From Shinella sp. PSBB067 (GTDB taxonomy: Bacteria; Pseudomonadota; Alphaproteobacteria; Rhizobiales; Rhizobiaceae), in contig NZ_CP069303.1 of NCBI RefSeq assembly GCF_016839145.1, positions 868,001 through 932,000 on the forward strand: DNA of 64,000 nt, read 5' to 3'. The position numbers and the translations under genes were made by a program. A model generated the notes under the pieces. The model saw only the letters and a list, made by a program, of their open reading frames with translations, was not told where the DNA came from and made no database searches. Below, piece by piece: positions 42,631 to 52,231 of this stretch (the first letter of the stretch is position 1; every line of letters begins with the position of its first letter).

Positions 42631-43119
42631 ATGACGCTGGAATTTCGCGTGAACGGGCGGATCGGCAGGCCGGTCGCCGAGGTCTTCGATGCGGTGGTCA
42701 ATCCGCAGAAGCTGAGCGGCTATTTCACGACCATCGGCGGCGCGAGCGCGCCGCTCGTCGAGGGCACGACGGTGACGTGGTGGGGCATGGCCCCGGTCAT
42801 CGTCGACAAGGTGGAGAAGGACGCGCTCATCGTCTTCCGCTGGGATGCGATGGTCGAGGAAGGGGAGGAGCCCTACAAGACGCGCGTCGAGATGCGCTTC
42901 AAGCCGCTCGATGATGGCGGCACGATGGTGACCATCGCCGAGACCGGCTGGCGCGACAACGCCCGCGGCCAGAAATCCTCCTACATGAACTGCGAGGGCT
43001 GGTCGCAGATGCTCGCCTGCATGAAGGCCTATGTCGAATACGGCATCAACCTGCGCGAGGGCTATTACCCGAGCGAGATGAAGGGCGTCGTCACCGCCGA
43101 GCAGCAGGACTTCACATGA
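42631..43119 (+). CDS. SRPBCC/AHSA1-domain protein
   Basis: A 162-residue START-like fold (AHSA1) protein. Family features are the N-terminal strand FRVNGRIGRPVAEVFDAVVN, a central TVTWWGMAPVIVDKVEKDA and the closing helix GWSQMLACMKAYVEYG. Such proteins bind small hydrophobic ligands. ATG 42631 has GGAGGA 7 bases upstream. It is divergent from the ArsR gene and 10 bp ahead of a VOC-family gene, forming a three-gene module seen in many rhizobia and actinobacteria. Physiological function unknown. Confidence 0.87.
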   Translation: MTLEFRVNGRIGRPVAEVFDAVVNPQKLSGYFTTIGGASAPLVEGTTVTWWGMAPVIVDKVEKDALIVFRWDAMVEEGEEPYKTRVEMRFKPLDDGGTMVTIAETGWRDNARGQKSSYMNCEGWSQMLACMKAYVEYGINLREGYYPSEMKGVVTAEQQDFT

Positions 43120-43129
43120 GGAGGACGCC

Positions 43130-43492
43130 ATGACCGCAAGGTTTGAGGGCGGCATCAACATCGCCATGAAAGTGCCGACCCATCAATATGCGGCGACCGT
43201 CTCCTTCTACCGCGATGTCCTCGGCCTTCCGCCGTTCGAGGACAAGGCCCCGGCCACGGGCTTCATGCTCGGCCCGAACCGGCTGTGGATCGACGAAGCG
43301 CCGAACTACAGCCAGGCGGAGGTCTGGCTCGAACTCTTCACGCCGGACCACCGGATCGCGCTCGGCCACCTGGAGACGAACGGCGTCGTGCGCTGCGACG
43401 CCGTGGAGGATCTCGGCGAGGGGTTTCGCGGCGGCTGGGTCATGAACCCCGCCAACATCGTGCACATGGTGCGCGAGCCGGACGCCTGGTAG
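43130..43492 (+). CDS. VOC-superfamily (glyoxalase-like) protein
   Basis: A 120-residue vicinal-oxygen-chelate protein. It has the paired beta-alpha-beta-beta-beta layout: INIAMKVPTHQYAATVSFYR then VLGLPPFEDKAPATGFMLGP in the first half, and VWLELFTPDHRIALGHLETN in the second. A metal-binding pattern is only partly visible, so it may be a binding rather than catalytic member. It has a GGAGGA ribosome-binding site and follows the SRPBCC gene by 10 bp in one transcript. Confidence 0.82.
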   Translation: MTARFEGGINIAMKVPTHQYAATVSFYRDVLGLPPFEDKAPATGFMLGPNRLWIDEAPNYSQAEVWLELFTPDHRIALGHLETNGVVRCDAVEDLGEGFRGGWVMNPANIVHMVREPDAW

Positions 43493-43495
43493 CGA

Positions 43496-44227
43496 TCAGA
43501 TCGCGGCCGGCGGCACGAGCCCGTCGGCCGCCGCCATCGGCATCGCCTCCTCGGCCGGCGCCTGGTGCTGCAGCACCACGACGCGGGTTCCGCTCGGCAC
43601 GCGGCCGTAAAGGTCGATGATGTCCTGGTTGAACAGGCGGATGCAGCCGCTCGACACGGCCTTGCCGATCGACCACGGCTCCGACGTGCCGTGGATGCGG
43701 AAGAGCGTGTCCCTGCCGTCCTTGTAGAGATAGAGCGCGCGCGGGCCGAGCGGATTGGTAAGGCCCGGCTCCATGCCGCCGGCCCATTGCAGGTTCCGCT
43801 CCGGTTCGCGCTTGATCATGCTCGGCGTCGGCGTCCAGCGCGGCCATTCCGCCTTGCGGCCGATGCGCGCCCCACCCTCGAATTCCAGCCCCGCCTTGCC
43901 GACGCCGATGCCGTAGCGCATCGCCATGCCCTCGCCCTGCACGAGGTAGAGGAAGCGGTTCTGCGTGTCGATGACGATCGTGCCGACCGGCTCCATCGTC
44001 TGGTAGGCCACCTGCTGGCGGAAATATTTCGGGTCCACCCGGCTGATATCCATCCCCGGCAGCGGGAAGCGCTCCTCCGGATGCGGTCCGTACATGGCGA
44101 CATGCATCGGGTCCGGCCCCTTCCTCACCGGCTTTGCGGTGGTGACGCAGCCTGCAAGCGTCGCGGCGAGGGCAAGGAGGGCGAGGGAGCGAAGGACCGC
44201 AGAGGCGCGGGCGCGGGACACACACAT
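43496..44227 (-). CDS. L,D-transpeptidase (YkuD), lipoprotein
   Basis: A 243-residue peptidoglycan cross-linking or lipoprotein-attaching enzyme. A lipobox (LAGC, near residue 27) follows a hydrophobic signal, so it is predicted to be a lipoprotein. The YkuD domain (~70-210) has the HGTSEPWSIGKAVSSGCIRL active site with catalytic His, Ser-Gly-Cys and Arg. The C-terminal ~25 residues are Ala/Pro-rich. ATG 44227 gives a normal signal peptide; ATG 44245 is an alternative start. It converges on the VOC gene with 3 bp between stops. Confidence 0.92.
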   Translation of the reverse strand: MCVSRARASAVLRSLALLALAATLAGCVTTAKPVRKGPDPMHVAMYGPHPEERFPLPGMDISRVDPKYFRQQVAYQTMEPVGTIVIDTQNRFLYLVQGEGMAMRYGIGVGKAGLEFEGGARIGRKAEWPRWTPTPSMIKREPERNLQWAGGMEPGLTNPLGPRALYLYKDGRDTLFRIHGTSEPWSIGKAVSSGCIRLFNQDIIDLYGRVPSGTRVVVLQHQAPAEEAMPMAAADGLVPPAAI

Positions 44228-44414
44228 GGAAGAGGCACCTGTCATTGCAATTCAAAAATCCGGCTGGAAGCCTTGCGTCGGTTCATTGAGGGCGAACGGG
44301 GCGCGGGCAGGGCGAGAAGAAAGCGAAACTGTGGCAGGCGGCCGGGTGTGGCCGACAGGCCACGCTCCCGCCCGGTGGCTTGCGGCGCGCCCGGCGAGAG
44401 CGTAAGGCTTTGCC

Positions 44415-45176
44415 ATGCAATGGAGTGACGAAGCCATCGTTCTGGGCGTGCGGCGCCACGGCGAGACGTCGGTGATCGCCGAGGTGATGACGCGCGGGCG
44501 GGGGCGCCATCTCGGCATGGTGCGCGGCGGCCGCTCGCGCAGCATGCAGCCGGTGCTCCAGCCGGGCAATTCCGTCGACGTGACCTGGCGCGCCCGGCTT
44601 GACGAGCATCTCGGCGAGTTCCGTGTCGAGCCGCTGGAGCTTCGCGCCGGGCGCCTCATGGAAACGGCGACCGCCGTCTATGGCGTGCAGGCCATGGCCG
44701 CGCTGCTGCGCTTCCTGCCGGAGCGCGATCCGCACCCTCATCTCTACGAGGCGCTCTCCGTCATCCTCGACAACCTGCACGAACCGGCCGATGCCGGCGA
44801 ACTCTTCATCCGTTTCGAACTCGCCGTGCTGAACGACCTCGGCTTCGGCCTCGATCTCCTCGAATGCGCCGCCACGGGCACGCGCGAGGATCTGTGCTAC
44901 GTCTCGCCGAAATCCGGCCGCGCCGTCTCGCGGCAGGCCGGCGGGCCGTGGGCGGACAAGATGCTGGCGCTGCCCGGCTTCCTCGGCGACGAGAGCCGGC
45001 ATGCGGCCGATGCCGCCGCCCTTGCCGACGGCTTCCGCCTGACCGCCTTCTTCCTCAACCGCCATGTCTGCGAACCGCGCGGCCTGGAACTCGCCAGCGC
45101 CCGCGACGGCTTCGTGCAGGCCGCGCTGAAGGCGCTTGCCGGGCAGGGCGGGCCGGCGAGAGAGGCACGCGCGTAA
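44415..45176 (+). CDS. recO: DNA repair protein RecO
   Basis: A 253-residue RecFOR-pathway mediator that loads RecA on SSB-coated gaps. The N-terminal OB-fold starts [20 protein letters not shown] and includes [15 protein letters not shown]. The C-terminal helical part has [20 protein letters not shown], where the alphaproteobacterial type keeps only single cysteines rather than a full zinc site, and ends with [20 protein letters not shown]. In many Rhizobiaceae it directly follows era, whereas here ~10 kb intervenes. Confidence 0.93.
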   Translation: MQWSDEAIVLGVRRHGETSVIAEVMTRGRGRHLGMVRGGRSRSMQPVLQPGNSVDVTWRARLDEHLGEFRVEPLELRAGRLMETATAVYGVQAMAALLRFLPERDPHPHLYEALSVILDNLHEPADAGELFIRFELAVLNDLGFGLDLLECAATGTREDLCYVSPKSGRAVSRQAGGPWADKMLALPGFLGDESRHAADAAALADGFRLTAFFLNRHVCEPRGLELASARDGFVQAALKALAGQGGPAREARA

Positions 45177-45295
45177 CGGCGGCCGTCTTCCCTTGAAATC
45201 CGGCGTAGCGCGCGGCGAGGAGAAACCTGGCCGCGTTTGGCGTTTGGCAAAAACCGGGTAGTGTTGCGCCCGGACAATGCCCTTCTGGAGTCGCA

Positions 45296-48070
45296 ATGCT
45301 CGATATTCTTTCCCTGGTCGCCCTTGGCCTGGCGCTCTACACCCTCAATGCCTCGCGCAACAATGCGCAGAAACTCGGCGAGGAGGTGATGCGCCTCAGG
45401 CAGGACGTCGAGGCCCTGAAGGCCGGGCATGCCGCAGCGCCGGCGGAGGCCGTCTCGGCCGGATCGGCGGAGGAGGCCTTGCCCGAGCCGCCGGAGCCGG
45501 AAAGCTTCGCCGGCCCCTGGGCGGCACCGGTCGGCGTGTCCGAAAAGGACGATGCGATCGTCGGGGGCGAGATGCCCGTGGCTGCCGCCGCGAGCGAAGC
45601 CGCCGCGCCGGAAGCGATCGCCGCTCCCGCCGCCGCGCCGGCACGGCCGAGGGAAAGCTTCGAAAGCCGCATCGGTGCGCGCTGGGCCGTCTGGGTCGGC
45701 GGTATCGCGCTCGCGCTCGGCGGTATCTTCATGGTGAAATACTCCATCGAGGCGGGTCTTCTGAGCCCCGCCGTCCGCCTCTCGCTCGCGGCGGCCTTCG
45801 GCCTCGTGCTGATGGTCGCCGGCGAGTTCGTGCGCCGCGGCACCCAGCCGCTCATCGCCAATGCCTTCCGCAACGCCATGATCCCCGGCGTGCTGACGGC
45901 CGCCGGCGCCATCACGCTCTTCGCCGTCACCTTTGTCGCCTACGAGTTCTATGGCTATCTCGGCGCGCCGGCCGCCTTCGCGCTGCTTGCCGCGGTGTCC
46001 TTCGTGACCATCGGCCTCTCCCTGCTGCACGGGCAGGCGCTCGCCGGCCTCGGCCTTCTCGCCTCCATGATGACGCCCGTGCTGGTCTCCACCAGCGAGC
46101 CGAGCCCCTGGAGCCTCTTCGGCTTCCTCGCCATCGCCTGGCTTGCCACCTTCGCCGCATCCCGCATCCGCCGCTGGCAGGCCGTTCCGGCGCTCGCCAA
46201 TGCCGGCATGGCGCTGTGGGCGCTGCTCTATCTTTCGCAGGCCGGCAACGTCGAAGTGCTGCCGTTGCTCCTCGCCATGCTGGTGCTGGCGCTCGGCCAC
46301 GGCCTCATCTGGCCGGGCGGCATCGGGGCGCAGGATGGTCCCGCGCGGGAGGCCTCCGCCGGGCCGCTCGACCGCCTCTTCGCCCCGCCCGCGGTCGCGG
46401 TGTCGCTGTCGGGCGCGCTGGCCATGCTCTTTGCCGCGCTGGTGCTGGCAGGCAGCGTCCCCTCCGTCTCCGCCGCCGCCACCGGTTTCGCCGTCATCGT
46501 CATCGCGCTGGCGCTGCTCGGCGCGCTGCGCGGCTGGGCGGTCTATCCGGCCGTCTTCTCCGCCATCGGCGCGGTTGCTGGGACGGTCGCGATGGCGGCC
46601 CTGCCGGCCGGCGTTTTCGCCGATACGTTCACCGCGCCCGCTGCGCCGATGCCGGCGGGGGCCGCGCCGGTCAATCTTCTGCTGCTGCTCGCCACCGCCT
46701 ATGCCGCCGTCGGCCTAGCGGCGGTGCGCCTGCGCCAGGCCACGTCCGGCGCCTTCGCCGCGCTCTGGAGCCTGCTGGCGACGGCCGTGCCCTTCGCGAT
46801 CCTCTCCGTCAGCTTCCTCAGCTTCGCAAACCTCTCCTTCGACCCCAAGCACGGCCTCCTCGCCATCGTCTTCGGTCTCGTCTTCCTTGCGGCGGCGGAG
46901 GTTTTTTCCCGCGGGCGGGCGGAGGAGGAGGGGATATTCATCCCGCAATGGGCATTTGCCGCCGGCGGTTTCGCCTTCCTCGTGCTGGCGCTGCACGCGC
47001 TGACGGACGGCCTTGCCACCACGCTCGGCATCGCGCTTTGCGGCACCGCCGCCGTCTTCGCGACGCGCCTTCGCCGCTGGCCGGTGCTGCCCTGGCTGAT
47101 GGCTGGCGCGGCCGCCGTCGTCGCCGGCCGCATCGCCTTCGAGCCGACCATCGTCGGCGCTGCGAACCTGTCGAAGACCCCGGTCTTCAACCAGCTTCTC
47201 GCCGGCTACGGCATCCCGGCCGCGCTGCTCGCCCTTTCGGCCTTCGAACTGCGCCGCTGGCCGGACGTACGCATCCGCAGCCTCCTTCAGGCGCTCGCCA
47301 GCCTGTTCCTGCTTCTGACCGCCGCGATCCTCGTGCGCCACGGCATGAACGGCGGCGTGCTCGACAGCTCCGTCCCGACGCTCGGCGAGCAGGCGATCTA
47401 CACGCTGCTGGTCATCGGCGCCTCGGCGACCATGATGTCGCTCGACCTCAAGTCGCCGAGCCCCGTCTTCCGCTACGGTTCCATGGCGGTCGGCGGGCTT
47501 TCCGTCCTCTCGGTGCTGAGCGCCCATTTCGTCGCGCTCAATCCCTATGTCACCGGCGAATTGCTCGGCCGTTGGCCGGTCCTCGACCTGCTGCTGGTCG
47601 GCTACCTCATTCCCGGCATCGCCTATGGCGGGCTTGCCTGGTATGCGCGCGGCCGCCGGCCGATGCCCTATGTGATCATGCTGGCGCTGACCGGCGTCGC
47701 GCTGGTCTTCGCCTGGGTCACGCTGTCCGTGCGCCGCTACTGGCACGGCGAAGGCATCGCCGGCTGGAAGGGCTTCCTCCAGCCGGAGACCTATACCTAT
47801 TCCGTCGTCTGGCTGCTGCTCGGCGTCCTGCTGCTCGCCGTCGGCTCGAAGGCCGATTCGAAGAGCATCCGCCTTGCCTCCGCCGGCCTCGTGCTGATCG
47901 CCGTCGTCAAGGTCTTCCTCATCGACATGTCGAACCTCGAAGGCATCCTGCGCGCACTCTCCTTCATCGGCCTCGGCGCGGTGCTGATCGGCATCGGGCT
48001 CTTCTACCAGAAGATCCTGTCGGGAAAGTCCGGGACGGGCGAAAAGGCGGAATTGAACGCGCCGTCGTGA
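45296..48070 (+). CDS. DUF2339 polytopic membrane protein
   Basis: A 924-residue inner-membrane protein. A short N-terminal helix (LDILSLVALGLALYTLN) and a coiled coil (NNAQKLGEEVMRLRQDVEAL) are followed by a ~90-residue Ala/Pro/Glu-rich linker. Then RIGARWAVWVGGIALALGGI begins a run of more than 20 hydrophobic helices to the C-terminus. This is the DUF2339 layout. No transport signature is recognisable. ATG 45296 is supported by the hydrophobic start. The other-frame open reading frame over the same span is a high-GC artefact. Function unknown. Confidence 0.9.
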   Translation: MLDILSLVALGLALYTLNASRNNAQKLGEEVMRLRQDVEALKAGHAAAPAEAVSAGSAEEALPEPPEPESFAGPWAAPVGVSEKDDAIVGGEMPVAAAASEAAAPEAIAAPAAAPARPRESFESRIGARWAVWVGGIALALGGIFMVKYSIEAGLLSPAVRLSLAAAFGLVLMVAGEFVRRGTQPLIANAFRNAMIPGVLTAAGAITLFAVTFVAYEFYGYLGAPAAFALLAAVSFVTIGLSLLHGQALAGLGLLASMMTPVLVSTSEPSPWSLFGFLAIAWLATFAASRIRRWQAVPALANAGMALWALLYLSQAGNVEVLPLLLAMLVLALGHGLIWPGGIGAQDGPAREASAGPLDRLFAPPAVAVSLSGALAMLFAALVLAGSVPSVSAAATGFAVIVIALALLGALRGWAVYPAVFSAIGAVAGTVAMAALPAGVFADTFTAPAAPMPAGAAPVNLLLLLATAYAAVGLAAVRLRQATSGAFAALWSLLATAVPFAILSVSFLSFANLSFDPKHGLLAIVFGLVFLAAAEVFSRGRAEEEGIFIPQWAFAAGGFAFLVLALHALTDGLATTLGIALCGTAAVFATRLRRWPVLPWLMAGAAAVVAGRIAFEPTIVGAANLSKTPVFNQLLAGYGIPAALLALSAFELRRWPDVRIRSLLQALASLFLLLTAAILVRHGMNGGVLDSSVPTLGEQAIYTLLVIGASATMMSLDLKSPSPVFRYGSMAVGGLSVLSVLSAHFVALNPYVTGELLGRWPVLDLLLVGYLIPGIAYGGLAWYARGRRPMPYVIMLALTGVALVFAWVTLSVRRYWHGEGIAGWKGFLQPETYTYSVVWLLLGVLLLAVGSKADSKSIRLASAGLVLIAVVKVFLIDMSNLEGILRALSFIGLGAVLIGIGLFYQKILSGKSGTGEKAELNAPS

Positions 48071-48106
48071 CGGGATAGGTCTCGCGCAGTCTTTTTCGGG
48101 TAGTCC

Positions 48107-48760
48107 ATGTCCTTCACCTGCCTCGCCGCCGCCTTTTCACCCCTCGGGGACCTTGCAGGCCGCCTGCTGCCGCAGGCCTTTGCCGCCGACGACGGCTCGC
48201 ACGACGCCGCCCATCTCATCCGCGTGTGGAAGAGCGCCCGGCGCATCCGGGCGGAGGAGGGCGGCGACCTGCGCCTCCTCGCCGCCGCCGTGCTGCTGCA
48301 CGATTGCGTGGCGGTGGAGAAGAACTCCCCGCTGCGCAAGGAAGCCTCCCGCCTTGCCGCCGAAAAGGCCGCAAGCCTCCTTTCCGCCCAAGGCTGGAGC
48401 AAGGCCGATGTGGCGGCCGTCGCAGACGCCATCCTCACGCACAGCTTCTCGGCGAACCTGCCGCCGCAGACGCTGGAGGCGAGGATCCTGCAGGATGCCG
48501 ACCGGCTGGACGCCATCGGCATGGTCGGCGCGGCGCGCTGCTTCTATATTGCCGGACGCATGGGCAGCGGCCTCTACGATCCGCTGGACCCGCTCGCCGA
48601 ACGACGCCCGCTTGACGACAAGGCCTTCGCCATCGACCATTTCGAGGTGAAGCTCTTCCGGCTGGCCGATGGTTTCCAGACGGCGGCCGGCGCGCGGATG
48701 GCGAAGGAGCGCACGGAGCGCCTGCGCGCGATCCGCGACATGCTGCTGGATGAAATCTGA
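48107..48760 (+). CDS. HD-domain phosphohydrolase (YedJ-like)
   Basis: A 217-residue HD-superfamily protein. Metal ligands are visible in order: H in GSHDAAHLIRVW, HD in LLHDCVAVEKN, and D in ILQDADRLDAIG. This is the arrangement of the YedJ/COG1418-like family of small metal-dependent phosphohydrolases. Length is typical and there is no signal peptide. The substrate is probably a nucleotide but cannot be specified. It follows the DUF2339 gene by 36 bp in the same direction. Confidence 0.87.
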   Translation: MSFTCLAAAFSPLGDLAGRLLPQAFAADDGSHDAAHLIRVWKSARRIRAEEGGDLRLLAAAVLLHDCVAVEKNSPLRKEASRLAAEKAASLLSAQGWSKADVAAVADAILTHSFSANLPPQTLEARILQDADRLDAIGMVGAARCFYIAGRMGSGLYDPLDPLAERRPLDDKAFAIDHFEVKLFRLADGFQTAAGARMAKERTERLRAIRDMLLDEI

Positions 48761-48839
48761 GCGAAAACATGCTTTTGTGCCGCCGGCATGAATCGATCCG
48801 GCAAGGCGTTGAATCGAAGTTTCAGGAAAGGTCGCCCGC

Positions 48840-49685
48840 ATGAAGGTCGAGGCTCTCAACATCTACCCGCTGAAGAGCGGCCGGGCCGTTCCCGTCGACA
48901 CCGCGACGGTCCGCCTCGACGGCCTTTCCGGCGACCGGCGCTTCATGATCGTCGAGCCGGACGGCCGCTTCATCACCCAGCGCGAATTGCAGGCGCTCGC
49001 CCGCATCGAGGCGACGGCGGTCGGCGAGAGCCTGCATCTCGAGATGGAAGGCCGCCAGCTCTTCGCCAGCTTCGAGCCGGAAGACCGCCTCGACGTCACG
49101 ATCTGGGACTGCCCCGTCAACGCCGCGGTGGCCGACGAGGCGGTGAACGACGTGCTCTCGGACTGGCTCGCCCGCCCGGTGAAGCTGGTGCACATGGATG
49201 CCGCGGCCTACCGTGCCGAGGGCGAGGAATGGGCCGGCAGCCCGGCGCCCGTCGGCTTTGCGGACGGTTTTCCGGTTCTTGTCACGACGACCGGCTCGCT
49301 GGCGGACCTCAACCGCACGCTCGTCGCCAAGGGGCAGGAGCCCGTCGGCATGGACCGCTTCCGCACCAATATCCTCGTTTCCTGCGAGGAGCCCTGGGAG
49401 GAGGACTTCTGGCAGGCGATCGAGGTGGGCGGCATCGTCTTCGATCTCGTCAAGCCCTGCGCGCGCTGCATCATGACCACGCAGGACCAGGCGACCGGCG
49501 AGCGCATTGGCGGCAACCCCATCCAGGGCCTCGCCGAAAAGCGCATGTCCGCCGACCGCCGCGTGCCCGGCGTGCTCTTCGGCTGGAACGCCGTGCCCCG
49601 CGGCGAGGGCGAAATCCGCCTCGGCGACGCGGTGCGCGTGACGGGCACGCGCACCGAGCGCTGGCCGATGAAGGTGCGGGCTTGA
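48840..49685 (+). CDS. MOSC-domain protein (molybdenum cofactor sulfurase-like)
   Basis: A 281-residue protein. The N-terminal MOSC_N beta-barrel (~1-115, KVEALNIYPLKSGRAVPVDT) precedes the MOSC domain (~125-275) with DRFRTNILVS, the conserved cysteine in VKPCARCIMTTQDQATGERI and DAVRVTGTRTERWPM near the end. Family members bind sulfur or molybdopterin and relate to YcbX and mARC. YcbX-type partners detoxify N-hydroxylated bases, but the iron-sulfur ferredoxin domain of YcbX is not present. Cytoplasmic. Confidence 0.9.
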   Translation: MKVEALNIYPLKSGRAVPVDTATVRLDGLSGDRRFMIVEPDGRFITQRELQALARIEATAVGESLHLEMEGRQLFASFEPEDRLDVTIWDCPVNAAVADEAVNDVLSDWLARPVKLVHMDAAAYRAEGEEWAGSPAPVGFADGFPVLVTTTGSLADLNRTLVAKGQEPVGMDRFRTNILVSCEEPWEEDFWQAIEVGGIVFDLVKPCARCIMTTQDQATGERIGGNPIQGLAEKRMSADRRVPGVLFGWNAVPRGEGEIRLGDAVRVTGTRTERWPMKVRA

Positions 49686-49704
49686 AGACGCCCTCAAGGG
49701 CGGC

Positions 49705-50697
49705 TCACACCCAGCCGCGCCGCCGGAAATAGAGGAACGGCACGAGGGCGGACAGGACCATCAGGGCGACGGCCCAGGGGTAGCCGAGGTGCCATTGCAG
49801 CTCGGGCATCAGTTCGAAGTTCATGCCGTAGACCGAGGCGACGAGGGTCGGCGGCAGGAAGACTACCGAGGCGACCGTGAAGATCTTGATGATCTGGTTC
49901 TGCTCCAGATTGATGAGGCCGAGCGTCGCGTCGAGCAGGAAGTTGATCTTGCCCGACAGGAACGCGGCGTGGTCGCCGAGCGAGGAGGCGTCCCGCTGCA
50001 CGAGCTTGACGAGCTGGCGGATTTCCTTGGAGGGCCGGCGGGTGTGGTTTTCCACCGCCGCGTGATAGGCGACGAGGCGCGAGATGCTGACGAGGCTTTC
50101 GCGCACGCCGCTGAGGAAATCTCCCTTGCGGCCGAGATGCTCGATCAGCCCTTCGAGGTTGCGCGTGTGCTTGCCGGACGCGGCCGACTTGCTGCGGAAG
50201 ATTTCGCGCGAGATCACGTCGATCTCGTTGCCGAGCCGTTCCAGCACGTCCGCCATGCGGTCGATGATCGCCTCGATGAGGCCGATCATGACATCCTCGC
50301 CGGTCTCGTAGGAATGCCCGTTGCCGCGCAGCGCCCGGTTGCAGAAGGTCACGAAGGGCCTGGCATCGGCGTGGCGCACGGTCACCAGCGTCGTCCCGCG
50401 CAGGATGAAGGTGATCGGCATCTTGGTCGGCTCGTCGCTGTCGAGATTGGCGAGCGCCGTCATGGTCATGAAGGCCGCGCCGCCCTCCTGGTAGAGGCGG
50501 GCGGAGAGCTCGATGTCCTCCATCTCCTCCCGGCTCGGGATGGAAACGTGCAGCGCGGCTTCCACCTCGCTCACTTCCTCCGGCGTCGGGCCGAGAAGGT
50601 CGTACCAGAGGGCAGGGGTAATGGCCTGCTCGATGGCCGGGTTGGAAATTTCGCGCAGGCAAAAGCGGTCAGCCTTGCGGGCATAGATCTGCAGCAT
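49705..50697 (-). CDS. corA: CorA-type magnesium/divalent-cation transporter
   Basis: A 330-residue channel protein. The N-terminal cytosolic alpha/beta domain (~1-265) includes the long stalk helix with EGLIEHLGRKGDFLSGVRES. Two C-terminal membrane helices flank the diagnostic YGMNFELMP pore loop, and the second helix ends FLYFRRRGWV. This is the CorA topology with homopentamer expected. ATG 50697 gives the typical start. It stands alone, divergent from an MFS gene with a 301-bp gap. No Mg-sensing leader is recognisable. Confidence 0.93.
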   Translation of the reverse strand: MLQIYARKADRFCLREISNPAIEQAITPALWYDLLGPTPEEVSEVEAALHVSIPSREEMEDIELSARLYQEGGAAFMTMTALANLDSDEPTKMPITFILRGTTLVTVRHADARPFVTFCNRALRGNGHSYETGEDVMIGLIEAIIDRMADVLERLGNEIDVISREIFRSKSAASGKHTRNLEGLIEHLGRKGDFLSGVRESLVSISRLVAYHAAVENHTRRPSKEIRQLVKLVQRDASSLGDHAAFLSGKINFLLDATLGLINLEQNQIIKIFTVASVVFLPPTLVASVYGMNFELMPELQWHLGYPWAVALMVLSALVPFLYFRRRGWV

Positions 50698-50998
50698 GCT
50701 TCACTCCTCTGAGGGCGTTCTCGCCGTCCGGAGCGAAGCCAGGGGCCTCTTACCGGACAGGTCGCTCGATTGCTCTCGATGATCGACTGTCGGGGTCCAT
50801 TGATCTTATCCGGGTTAAAGGCGCCGCCATGTGACGCCTGAGGGGGAGATGCGCCCAAAATCGTTCCGCGTCAAGCACATCCGCAGTCCCGTTGAATCGG
50901 ATTGTCCCATCAGCGTGGTTGATCGCTCGCTCAATTAAATTCGCTTTTGTTAATCGATGGCCGGGCGTAGGTTCCGGGGCCATATTCGGGAGACGCCT
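50698..50998. other. Divergent upstream region of corA and the MFS gene
   Basis: 301 bp without a gene. AT-rich sequence at 50930-50955 (CTCAATTAAATTCGCTTTTG) is the likeliest promoter area for the MFS gene. No operator palindrome or riboswitch could be recognised. Confidence 0.35.
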
Positions 50999-52231
50999 AT
51001 GTCCGCCACCACCTATGCGGCCCCCGCCGCGCGCCGGTCCATGCCCTGGCCCGTCATCGTCGCCGGCTCGCTGATCGCCGTGCTCACCTTCGGCCCGCGC
51101 TCGGCGATGGGCTTCTTCCAGCTTCCGATGCTGCAGGATACCGGCTGGGACCGCACGACCTTCGGCCTCGCCATGGCCTTGCAGAATCTCGCCTGGGGCG
51201 TTAGCCAGCCCTTCTTCGGCGCCATCGCCGACAAGTTCGGCACCTGGCGCGTGCTGCTCGTCTCGGGTCTCGTCTATGCGCTCGGCCTCTTCCTGATGTC
51301 GCTCGGCACCTCGCCGCTCTGGCTGCATGTCGGCGGCGGCGTGCTGGTCGGGCTCGGCGTCGGGGCCGGTTCCTTCGGCATCCTCCTGTCCGCCTTCGCG
51401 CGCAACGTGACGCCCGAGCAGCGCTCGATGGCCTTCGGCATCTGCACGGCGGCGGGATCGGCCGGCATGTTCCTCTTCGCGCCGCTCTCGCAGGGCCTGA
51501 TCAGCGCCTTCGGCTGGTCGGACAGCCTCGTCTATCTCGGCGTCCTCATGCTCCTCGTGCCGCTTCTCGGCATTCCGCTGCGCGGCAATTCCTCCTCCGG
51601 CATCACCGCCGCCAGCGAATACAAGCAGACGATCGGCGAGGCGCTACGCGAGGCGCTCGGCCATCGCAGCTACCTGCTGCTCGTCGCCGGCTTCTTCGTC
51701 TGCGGCTACCAGGTCGCCTTCATCACCGCGCATTTCCCCGCCTATCTCGGCGACATCGGCATCGACGCGCGCTACGCGGTGATCGCCCTGGCGCTGATCG
51801 GCTTCTTCAACATCATCGGCTCGCTTGCCGCCGGCGTCATCGGCCAGCGTTACTCGAAGCCCTATTTCCTCGCCTACATCTACCTTGCCCGCTCGGTTGC
51901 GGTCTCGGCCTTCATCCTCCTGCCGAAGTCGCCTGCCTCCGTCATCATTTTTGCTGTGGTGATGGGCCTGCTCTGGCTCTCCACCGTGCCGCCGACCAAC
52001 GGCCTCGTCGCCATCATGTTCGGCACCAAGCATCTCGGCCTGCTCGGCGGCATCGTCTTCCTGTCGCACCAGGTCGGCTCGTTCCTCGGCGTGTGGATGG
52101 GCGGTTACCTCTACGACCATTTCGGCACCTACGATCCGGTCTGGTGGCTCGGCGTGGCGCTCGGCGTCTTCGCGGCGGTCGTGCACTGGCCGATCGAGGA
52201 AAAAGGCGTCGCCCGCCCGGTCGCCGCCTGA
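50999..52231 (+). CDS. Major facilitator superfamily transporter
   Basis: A 410-residue polytopic protein with twelve predicted helices in two halves. The first half contains the cytoplasmic loop GAIADKFGTWRVLLVSGLVY (the G-x-x-D-K/R-F-G motif A between helices 2 and 3). The second half has AAGVIGQRYSKPYFLAYIYL. The sequence style (PWPVIVAGSLIAVLTFGPRS) resembles the oxalate:formate/monocarboxylate MFS group. The substrate cannot be assigned. ATG 50999 precedes the first helix by ~30 residues. Next gene is nadA after a promoter region. Confidence 0.88.
   Translation: MSATTYAAPAARRSMPWPVIVAGSLIAVLTFGPRSAMGFFQLPMLQDTGWDRTTFGLAMALQNLAWGVSQPFFGAIADKFGTWRVLLVSGLVYALGLFLMSLGTSPLWLHVGGGVLVGLGVGAGSFGILLSAFARNVTPEQRSMAFGICTAAGSAGMFLFAPLSQGLISAFGWSDSLVYLGVLMLLVPLLGIPLRGNSSSGITAASEYKQTIGEALREALGHRSYLLLVAGFFVCGYQVAFITAHFPAYLGDIGIDARYAVIALALIGFFNIIGSLAAGVIGQRYSKPYFLAYIYLARSVAVSAFILLPKSPASVIIFAVVMGLLWLSTVPPTNGLVAIMFGTKHLGLLGGIVFLSHQVGSFLGVWMGGYLYDHFGTYDPVWWLGVALGVFAAVVHWPIEEKGVARPVAA

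Noticed and set aside
45277..48078. 933-codon frame on the plus strand in another frame
   Set aside because: Same strand as the DUF2339 gene but Arg/Ala/Pro-rich with no hydrophobic pattern; the 45296 frame has the membrane helices.
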